A program made the translations under genes and the position numbers. DNA of 40,610 bases. Source: BMS3ABIN04 sp965554225 (GTDB lineage Bacteria > Bacteroidota > Ignavibacteria > Ignavibacteriales > Melioribacteraceae). A model generated the notes under the pieces. It was not told the DNA's origin, searched no databases, and saw nothing but the letters and a program-made list of their open reading frames with translations. Below, in pieces: positions 34,813-40,610 of this stretch. Where the stretch lies: assembly GCA_965554225.1 (NCBI GenBank), contig CBEVZC010000015.1, forward strand, positions 1 through 40,610. The letters are read 5' to 3'. The stretch's first letter is position 1. Each line of letters starts with the position of its first letter.

Positions 34813-36168
34813 ATGGAATATGTAATTTATTTTATAATAACTATAGGCATTTTGGTTTTTGTTCACGAATTCGGTCACTTTGCAGCTGCTAAGATATGCA
34901 AAATGAGAGTAGATGTTTTTGCCCTTGGAATGGGCAAAAGATTATTTGGCTGGAACAAATTAACCGGATTTGTCTGGGGCGATTTACCAAAGGATTTTGA
35001 CGGTCAAGGTCATACTGACTATAGAGTTGCTTTACTTCCGCTCGGCGGCTACGTTAAAATTGCGGGAATGGTTGATGAGAGTTTCGATACAAAATTTGCC
35101 GAAGAAGAACCCAAACCCTATGAATTTAGAGCAAAACCTACTTATCAAAAATTATTTGTAATTACTGCCGGCGTAATGATGAATCTTGTTTTAACCGTGG
35201 TAATTTTTTGGGGTATTAATTTTTACCAAGGAAGACAAATAATTAAGACAACAAAAATTGGAGCCGTACAAGATACAAGTCTTGCAGCAAAAGTCGGGTT
35301 TAAAACTAATGATAAAATAATTGCGGTAGATAATAAAAATGTAAAAAACTGGCAGGATATGAATCTTGCTTTTGTTGAAAATATAGGAAAAGATCTTAAA
35401 GTTGAAATACAAAGAAGAGGTAAAGATACATCATTAAGCTTGCCGAGCAGTATCATATCGAAAAAAGTTATTAAAAGCGGCTCATTTCTGCCTATCTCTT
35501 ATACGAAACCTTTAATTGAAGAAGTTATGAAAGATTCACCTGCGGGAACTGCGGGAATTAAAGCAGGCGATATTTTTCTAAAAATAAACAATGCGCCGGT
35601 TGAAAATAGTGCACAATTAATAAAAATCATTTCCTCCAGCAAGAACAAAGACCTTTCAATTTTAACATTGCGGGGAAAGGATACCGTTGCTATTTCAGTT
35701 AATCCCGGAATTTCAGGCAAAATTGGTGTTGCTATTAGAGATATTTATACCGGTCCAGTTGAAAAAGCCGAATACGGATTTTGGGGTTCATTTAACCAAT
35801 CCGTTGCTAATATCGGTCGTTATACAATGCTTACTTTTTCTATGGTCGGTAATATAATTAATGGCGATGTTGAATTTAGTTCAGCATTCGGCGGGCCTGT
35901 AAAAATTGCAAAATATGCAGCTCAATCGGCAGATGCCGGAATAATTACTTTCTTATTCTTCTTGGCAATGCTGAGTTTAAGTTTGGCTATAATTAACATT
36001 CTTCCCTTCCCTGCTTTAGACGGCGGACATTTTGTTATTATTTTTATTGAAGGAATTATGGGAAGAGAACTCCCCGTAAAAGCAAAGATTGCCATTCAGA
36101 ATTTCGGATTTGTAGTACTTTTACTTTTAATGGTATTTATTATTTACAGCGATATTATCAGCTTATAA
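34813..36168 (+). CDS. rseP: site-2 intramembrane metalloprotease RseP
   Basis: The 451-residue membrane protease carries the zinc motif HEFGH (H18, E19, H22) in the first helix and the third zinc ligand in NILPFPALDGGH near the C-terminus. Two PDZ domains lie between (about residues 140-200 and 225-300). Membrane helices are at the N-terminus, near 115-135, and in the C-terminal quarter. RseP cuts membrane-bound anti-sigma factors and leftover signal peptides. The ECF sigma/anti-sigma pair 2 kb away could be a client, but that is inference. GGAGAT lies ahead of the ATG. Full length. Confidence 0.97.
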   Translation: MEYVIYFIITIGILVFVHEFGHFAAAKICKMRVDVFALGMGKRLFGWNKLTGFVWGDLPKDFDGQGHTDYRVALLPLGGYVKIAGMVDESFDTKFAEEEPKPYEFRAKPTYQKLFVITAGVMMNLVLTVVIFWGINFYQGRQIIKTTKIGAVQDTSLAAKVGFKTNDKIIAVDNKNVKNWQDMNLAFVENIGKDLKVEIQRRGKDTSLSLPSSIISKKVIKSGSFLPISYTKPLIEEVMKDSPAGTAGIKAGDIFLKINNAPVENSAQLIKIISSSKNKDLSILTLRGKDTVAISVNPGISGKIGVAIRDIYTGPVEKAEYGFWGSFNQSVANIGRYTMLTFSMVGNIINGDVEFSSAFGGPVKIAKYAAQSADAGIITFLFFLAMLSLSLAIINILPFPALDGGHFVIIFIEGIMGRELPVKAKIAIQNFGFVVLLLLMVFIIYSDIISL

Positions 36169-36230
36169 GTTGCATATCATTAACTAAATTCCTTAAAGGA
36201 ACTTGGTTAATTCTAAATTTAAGAGGAAAT

Positions 36231-36263
36231 AAAGATGGTATCCTATTGAAAGACACCATCTTT
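36231..36263. terminator. shared terminator between rseP and the TonB-C lipoprotein gene
   Basis: AAAGATGGT (36231-36239) pairs with ACCATCTTT (36255-36263), with partial extension inside the loop. It lies between two convergent genes and may stop both. Confidence 0.65.
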
Positions 36264-36297
36264 GGAAGAGAGAAGGTTAAAAATTTTTCAAACAACA

Positions 36298-37479
36298 TTA
36301 TTTCTTAACAATAATATCAATTACGTATTTAAAACCCGGTTTGAAGGTAAACTTTTTTGACTCACTTTTATCGTATGGATATTTTGTAAATATTAAATTG
36401 TATTGCCCGGGCTGAATATTTGTAATTAAATAGTTCCCGTTTTCATCTGTTGCCGCACCAATTTTAGTATTCTTTAATATTATATTGGCTCCAAGAATGG
36501 ATTTATTTTTTTCAGAATTAAACACTCTTCCGGTTATTGTTGCTGTTTCACTTTTCTTTTCATTTTTAGCTCTTTTCAATAAGAAATGGATATGAGAACT
36601 ATTTTCAGCTCCATCCAACTTAAATAAAATTGGAATTGCAACCTGAACTTTGACCGGTTTTCCTCTCTGCATTCCGGGAACAAATTTAGTTTCTTTAACG
36701 GCTTTTATTGCAGCTTCGTCGCATCCAGCTCCAATTCCTTTTATAACTTCCGCTTTATCAACATCTCCCTTTTCATTGATATATGCTTTAATAAAAACTC
36801 TACCCTGTACGCCGGCTCGTTTTGCAATTTCAGGATATACTATTTTTTCTTGGATTCCTTGAAGACCGCCAATAGGACTCGGCATTTGTTCGACAGCAAC
36901 GAAATAGTTGTCATTAATTTCTCCTATAGATTCAAAATTAAAATCTATTTCTGATTTTCTTGTTAGTTTTAATTTTACTTTTTCTTCTTTGTTTACACTC
37001 CCAATTGCATCCAAATCAATTCTAAATGGTACTATTTTTCCGTGAAGTTTCCCCGGTTTAAATTCCAAACTTTCAAATATTGGTATTAGCTTTGTTGTCA
37101 ACAATTTAGAGTCTGAAAAAATGTTTTCTTCCTTTAATTCAGGAGTTGATGATATCATTCCCATAACGTAGCCTTTAGAATATCTATCTTTTATCATAAT
37201 CTTTTCTACTTTCCCGGATTTTCCAATATACAATCTATACCCAATCGGAAAATATATTTTCTTGTCAGGGCTCATTTTATGCAGGTCAAGGAGTATTGAA
37301 CTTAACTTAGCTTTAAAATCTAATTCTTTAGTTTTATTTGTTGGCTCAACAGGTACTTTGGTAGAATTGGCATCAAGATAAATTTGATTGTAATTCTTAA
37401 GTATTTCTACTTTGTTTTTCTTTACTCCACACGAAAATAGTAATGCAGAAAGAAAAAACAGAACGATTATTTTTTTCAT
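36298..37479 (-). CDS. lipoprotein with TonB C-terminal and carboxypeptidase-like domains
   Basis: The 393-residue protein has a lipoprotein signal with Cys at residue 17 (LLFSCG). A middle region (about 60-180) contains a first TonB-C-like unit (YRLYIGKSGKVEKIMI, FKPGKLHGKIVPF). A clear TonB C-terminal domain follows (about 196-290: PEIAKRAGVQGRVFIKAYI, then GDVDKAEVIKGIGAGCDEAA), and a carboxypeptidase-regulatory-like beta sandwich closes the protein (about 318-393: ITGRVFN, GANIILKNTKIGAATDENGN). It lacks the N-terminal helix of true TonB, so it is not a classical energy transducer. It is third in the sigma/anti-sigma operon, 8 bp after the anti-sigma gene. Probably a lipid-anchored envelope protein made under that sigma factor. 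Confidence 0.88.
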   Translation of the reverse strand: MKKIIVLFFLSALLFSCGVKKNKVEILKNYNQIYLDANSTKVPVEPTNKTKELDFKAKLSSILLDLHKMSPDKKIYFPIGYRLYIGKSGKVEKIMIKDRYSKGYVMGMISSTPELKEENIFSDSKLLTTKLIPIFESLEFKPGKLHGKIVPFRIDLDAIGSVNKEEKVKLKLTRKSEIDFNFESIGEINDNYFVAVEQMPSPIGGLQGIQEKIVYPEIAKRAGVQGRVFIKAYINEKGDVDKAEVIKGIGAGCDEAAIKAVKETKFVPGMQRGKPVKVQVAIPILFKLDGAENSSHIHFLLKRAKNEKKSETATITGRVFNSEKNKSILGANIILKNTKIGAATDENGNYLITNIQPGQYNLIFTKYPYDKSESKKFTFKPGFKYVIDIIVKK

Positions 37480-37487
37480 TTTTTACC

Positions 37488-37958
37488 TCACAATGATGGT
37501 GTTACAATTACTTGATTTTTTAAATATCCTTTAACCTCAGTGGTTGGTAAACTATTGAACAGCAATTGAATCATCTGCTGCTGTTTATTTACCTGCCAAA
37601 TTGTGGCATTTAATTGTTCTTTATAATTCAAAGTTTTTGAATAGAAGAAAAGCGATATTAGCAAAAGCAGCAGAGCTAATCCCGAAGAAATTGCAGCTGG
37701 CAAATATCTCTTTATAAAATTCGGACTATTCCGCCGGTTTTCTTTTTCACCAATGGAATTAAGAATTCTCTTTTCCAACTCCTCGGGAAATTCCGCAGCA
37801 GATGCCTGTAGAGAGGTTTTAAGAATATTCTGCTGTTTAAAGTATTCCCTTGCTTCTTCATTTTGTGAAAGTTGAGTAAATAAAATTATTTCGTCTTGTT
37901 TACTTAACTCATTATCGAAATACATATTTATTGTTGATTTAATTTTTTCCGTGCTCAT
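37488..37958 (-). CDS. probable anti-sigma factor
   Basis: The 156-residue protein has an N-terminal soluble helical part (about residues 1-75, with NMYFDNELSKQDEIILFTQL), one membrane helix (about 86-107) and a short coil-like outer part (about 108-156). This is the layout of a membrane-bound anti-sigma factor of the zf-HC2-like group, though the HxxxCxxC zinc motif is absent. It lies 47 bp after the ECF sigma gene on the same strand, the standard place. Binding of the sigma factor is inferred from position and topology. The N-terminal part would hold the sigma factor, and regulated proteolysis (for example by RseP nearby) could release it. Confidence 0.75.
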   Translation of the reverse strand: MSTEKIKSTINMYFDNELSKQDEIILFTQLSQNEEAREYFKQQNILKTSLQASAAEFPEELEKRILNSIGEKENRRNSPNFIKRYLPAAISSGLALLLLLISLFFYSKTLNYKEQLNATIWQVNKQQQMIQLLFNSLPTTEVKGYLKNQVIVTPSL

Positions 37959-38005
37959 TTTTGCTCCAAATTAATTTACAATAAAGTTAAACCGTGCAAA
38001 TTAAT

Positions 38006-38530
38006 TCATAAAATTATTTTTGAAATTCGTTTAATTAATTTCTGTCTTGTTTTGTACAGCCTGCTTTTTACAAGCTCCTCTTCAATTTCCAATACAGATG
38101 CAATTTCTTTATAAGTAAGTCCGCCGTATTCTTTAAGTAAGTATGCATCTTTTTGCTCAACCGGCAATAAATTAAGTTCTTGTAAAATAAGTTCTTTCAT
38201 TTCTTTAAGCTCAAAATTATTTTCAACATTTATTGTCGACTCAACGTTTACATTCTCTAGCTTTTCATGACCGTGCTGGTCAACTTTAACTTTTTTTCTT
38301 CTATAGAACGCATAGACCTCATTCCTGGAAGTTTTAAAAAGCCAATAACCAACGCTGTTTTTATTTTTGAGTCCTCTCAGGTTTTCAAATAACTTCATAA
38401 AAACGTTTTGGATAATATCTTCGCAAATAATTTTATCGCCGACCATACGCAAAACATAATTATACAACTTAGTCTTGTAACGGTTGTAAATGAGTGTAAA
38501 TTCAATTATTTCTTTCGAAGAATTTTCCAA
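38006..38530 (-). CDS. ECF-type RNA polymerase sigma factor
   Basis: The 174-residue protein is a group 4 (ECF) sigma factor. Region 2 spans about residues 10-90 (YNRYKTKLYNYVLRMVGDK, IIQNVFMKLFENL, GYWLFKTSRNEVYAFYRR) and region 4 about 118-168 (LNLLPVEQKDAYLLKEYGGL, then TYKEIASVLEIEEELVKSRL). It should direct RNA polymerase to its own promoters, likely including this operon. An anti-sigma gene and a TonB-C lipoprotein gene follow. The signal sensed is unknown; the lipoprotein suggests the cell envelope. Confidence 0.93.
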   Translation of the reverse strand: MENSSKEIIEFTLIYNRYKTKLYNYVLRMVGDKIICEDIIQNVFMKLFENLRGLKNKNSVGYWLFKTSRNEVYAFYRRKKVKVDQHGHEKLENVNVESTINVENNFELKEMKELILQELNLLPVEQKDAYLLKEYGGLTYKEIASVLEIEEELVKSRLYKTRQKLIKRISKIIL

Positions 38531-38870
38531 AATATCTGTTTGTTTATATTAAAGATGCTTTTAAAGGAAAAATGTTTCCTATATTTATTTTTATTTACTC
38601 TTAATCCTAATCCGTACTCAAGTATAAAGTTCAAAGTTATAAAGTTTAGTATTGAAATTCTTGTCCTTTTTTCATCGATGAATTTAGAGGCTGGTGTATA
38701 TTCAGCATATAAGTCCCACCTCTATATAATTCCGGTTTTAACGAAGGAGATGCCGGTATTGCGGAAATTGAAAACCGGCATGACATAAAAAATTTGTCAT
38801 TCTTATTTAGTTGCATTAAGAATTCCTGCCTGTCCATAAGGAGATTTCCTTTACTAAACACTTAAAGTAT
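38531..38870. other. 340-bp intergenic region with degenerate hairpins
   Basis: Gene-free between the sigma factor and aat, both on the minus strand. It holds the perfect pair ATGCCGGT (38750-38757)/ACCGGCAT (38774-38781) and TGACA (38781-38785)/TGTCA (38795-38799). These resemble the hairpins between aceF and lpd. The sigma-operon promoter should lie at its left end. Confidence 0.55.
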
Positions 38871-39464
38871 TTATATAAATGAAATATTTTTAGTATACGA
38901 TTTTATGAGAAGTGATTGAAACTCATCGAATGAAATTTCTTTTGTCCCGAACATTTTTAGGTGTTCCGTTTGGAACTGAACATCCAATAAAACAAATCCC
39001 TTTTTGTTTAAGTGCTCAATTAATTTTACCAAAGCGGACTTAGAAGCCTGTGAAACTTTGGAAAACATCGACTCGCCGAAAAACGCTCCTTTGTAAGTTA
39101 TGCCGTACAACCCGCCAACCAGATTATTATTTCGGTAAACTTCTACGGAATGCAAGTAGTTGTTATTTATCAACCCTTTGTATGCTTTGATAAGTTCGGA
39201 CGAAATCCATGTCTCTTTTCTATCGGCACAATTTTTAATAACCGCAACTCTATTCTCATCATATCTGTACTCAAAACCGGAAGTTTTCATAAATTTTCTC
39301 AATGATCTGGGAACATTATAGTTATCGAGAGGAATTATAGTGCGTACTTCCGGCATGTACCAATTTATTACTCCTTTCTCATCAGACATTGGAAAAGCGC
39401 CCCTTGAATAAAGGGAAATCATGTTTTCGGGTTTTAATAATTCTTTTGTGTCAAAATAATTCAT
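38871..39464 (-). CDS. aat: leucyl/phenylalanyl-tRNA-protein transferase
   Basis: The enzyme moves Leu or Phe from charged tRNA to proteins with N-terminal Arg or Lys, making an N-degron for ClpAP. Signatures are YSRGAFPMSDEKGVINWYMP, the central HSVEVYRNNNLVGGLYGI, KGAFFGESMFSKVSQASKSAL and LLDVQFQTEHLKMFG. The frame opens further to an ATG at 39512, but the ATG at 39464 (MNYFDTKELL) gives the usual N-terminus and about 197 residues. Neither start has a strong ribosome-binding site. It stands alone. The recycled adaptor ClpS is not in this window. Confidence 0.92.
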   Translation of the reverse strand: MNYFDTKELLKPENMISLYSRGAFPMSDEKGVINWYMPEVRTIIPLDNYNVPRSLRKFMKTSGFEYRYDENRVAVIKNCADRKETWISSELIKAYKGLINNNYLHSVEVYRNNNLVGGLYGITYKGAFFGESMFSKVSQASKSALVKLIEHLNKKGFVLLDVQFQTEHLKMFGTKEISFDEFQSLLIKSYTKNISFI

Positions 39465-39618
39465 AAATATATTTCTGTTAATTTTAACAAATATAAATTT
39501 GATAAAAAACATAAAGAAAGTATAAATTTATTTAGGAATTTTTATAAACAATTTTTCTATTTGGTATTTTACTGTTTTGTAATCTAAAGAAAAACAAAAG
39601 TCTAAATACAAAAATAAA

Positions 39619-40512
39619 GTGAAACAAAAAACCAAATCCTTTTTATTTGCTGTCAGTGCTGTTTTCCTATGGTCAACAGTAGCAACCGCTTTTAAACTAT
39701 CGCTTAAAGGATTAAGTTATTCTCAGTTGTTATTCTATGCTTCACTAACAAGTACTCTAGTGCTACTAGTTTTTGCTTTACATAATTCGCCACAAGAATT
39801 AAGAGATGTGTTTAAGGGAAAATATTTTTTTAAGAATCTGCTGCTCGGTTTAATAAATCCTTTTTCTTATTACTTGGTTTTATTTAAAGCATATTCGCTA
39901 CTTCCCGCGCAAGAAGCACAGCCGCTTAATTATACCTGGCCAATTGCTATTGCTTTAATGTCTTCTATTTTTCTAAAGCAAAAACTTACTATTAGAACTA
40001 TAATCGGTTTGCTTTCGGCTTTTCTGGGAGTTGTTATTATTGCAACACACGGTAAGGTTTTTAGCTTAAGCTTCCATAATACATTAGGAGTAATTTTGGC
40101 AACTGGCAGTTCAATCATTTGGGCAACCTTTTGGATATTAAACTTGAAAGACGAAAGGGACAGCTCGGTTAAACTATTTGCCGCTTTCCTTTTCGGCTGC
40201 ATACTAAGTGTGGTCTATATTTTACTTTTCGATTCATTCTCGGTAAGCAGCATAAAGTTTATTTTTGGCGCTGTTTACGTTGGATTATTTGAAATGGGTA
40301 TAACATTTTTCCTTTGGATGAAAGGTCTGCAGTTAAGTATAGATAGAGCCAAAACTTCAACGTTGGCTTACCTTTCGCCGTTTATATCTTTAATTTTCAT
40401 TGCAATAATTTTAAAGGAAAAGATTCTTCCTTCTTCTATTCTAGGTTTGGTTTTTATTGTCGGCGGAATTCTTTACCAACACTTGGAGATTAGCAAAAAA
40501 TCAAATATCTAA
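39619..40512 (+). CDS. DMT-superfamily (EamA) transporter
   Basis: The 297-residue membrane protein has ten membrane helices in two EamA halves (about residues 1-140 and 150-290). The signature AVFLWSTVATAFKLSLKGLSY opens the first, and the second holds LATGSSIIWATFWIL and LAYLSPFISLIFIAIILKE. EamA/RhaT-type proteins export or import small metabolites such as amino acids or sugars; the substrate is not predictable. It starts with GTG. Divergent from aat across about 150 bp. Full length. Confidence 0.88.
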   Translation: MKQKTKSFLFAVSAVFLWSTVATAFKLSLKGLSYSQLLFYASLTSTLVLLVFALHNSPQELRDVFKGKYFFKNLLLGLINPFSYYLVLFKAYSLLPAQEAQPLNYTWPIAIALMSSIFLKQKLTIRTIIGLLSAFLGVVIIATHGKVFSLSFHNTLGVILATGSSIIWATFWILNLKDERDSSVKLFAAFLFGCILSVVYILLFDSFSVSSIKFIFGAVYVGLFEMGITFFLWMKGLQLSIDRAKTSTLAYLSPFISLIFIAIILKEKILPSSILGLVFIVGGILYQHLEISKKSNI

Positions 40513-40549
40513 ATTATTTCTTCGATATGCTGAGAAGTAAAAAATAAAA

Positions 40550-40610
40550 GTGTACATAGTAGCTCCTGAAAAAGGCAAAAAAGCAAGAAACTGGATTAAA
40601 AACGAAAGAA
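40550..40610 (+). CDS. start of an unidentified gene cut by the window edge
   Basis: A GTG at 40550 opens a frame that runs to the window end (VYIVAPEKGKKARNWIKNER). Only 20 codons are visible. It is open and lies 37 bp after the transporter, so it may be the next gene of an operon, but no family can be assigned. Low confidence that this is the true start. Confidence 0.3.
   Translation, partial: MYIVAPEKGKKARNWIKNER

Noticed and set aside
38646..38861. 71-codon minus-strand frame in the gap before aat
   Set aside because: Covers the degenerate hairpins; no motif and no ribosome-binding site.
1..40610. CRISPR array, rRNA or tRNA genes
   Set aside because: No regularly spaced repeats and no recognisable tRNA T-arm or rRNA segments were seen by eye.

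Overview
The window is a compact, AT-rich bacterial chromosome segment. Gene content points to the Bacteroidota/Chlorobi side of the tree, most likely Ignavibacteria. That is an inference from several traits seen together: a homodimeric AceE-type pyruvate dehydrogenase with a two-lipoyl E2, an AAA_32-type Lon-like protease, outer-membrane proteins ending in Phe, an ECF sigma/anti-sigma/TonB-C lipoprotein operon, and a metK-ahcY pair. No rRNA, tRNA or CRISPR array was recognised.

Layout. 1-1.6 kb: a single-domain response regulator with its own terminator, and a secreted beta-barrel-like protein. 1.6-5.0 kb: accessory stretch with a decayed SLC13/ArsB-type transporter, a hexapeptide acyltransferase, a small membrane protein followed in frame by a decayed TfoX C-terminal domain, and an intact YefM-YoeB toxin-antitoxin pair with a likely operator. 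5.0-11.0 kb (minus): complete pyruvate dehydrogenase cluster aceE-aceF-lpd. 11.0-16.6 kb (minus): small secreted repeat protein, DUF2905 protein, conserved membrane protein, and mfd. 16.9-20.8 kb (plus): Lon-like protease overlapping pyruvate kinase. 21.0-22.0 kb: AmmeMemoRadiSam-type radical SAM enzyme. 22.07-23.46 kb: a complete IS4-like insertion sequence with 20-bp terminal inverted repeats and a 5-bp target duplication, its transposase broken by one amber codon. 23.5-24.9 kb: MscS channel and bacterioferritin.

24.9-27.3 kb is a gene graveyard. It holds a beheaded and frameshifted response regulator, a DUF559 endonuclease-like gene between direct repeats, a dense cluster of GC-rich palindromes, and an AAA_14/DUF4143 ATPase with a stop, an internal deletion and a frameshift. 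27.4-30.0 kb (minus): metK-ahcY, the S-adenosylmethionine cycle. 30.2-36.2 kb (plus): FabK/nitronate monooxygenase-like flavoprotein, a Cys-rich conserved protein, a DUF1207-like and a DUF2279-like envelope protein, then dxr and rseP. 36.3-38.5 kb (minus): ECF sigma factor, anti-sigma factor and TonB-C lipoprotein. 38.9-40.5 kb: aat (minus) and a DMT-family transporter (plus), with the start of another frame at the right edge.

How it works together. The housekeeping blocks cover pyruvate to acetyl-CoA, the last step of glycolysis, the methyl cycle, the first committed step of isoprenoid synthesis, envelope stress proteolysis and transcription-coupled repair. They look intact. The two accessory stretches (about 1.6-5.0 and 22.0-27.3 kb) carry nearly all the broken genes, mobile DNA and repeats. 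I did not find a convincing new multi-gene system. The most interesting items are the layered gene decay, the repeat-flanked DUF559 unit, the palindromic element beside it, and the amber-interrupted transposase.
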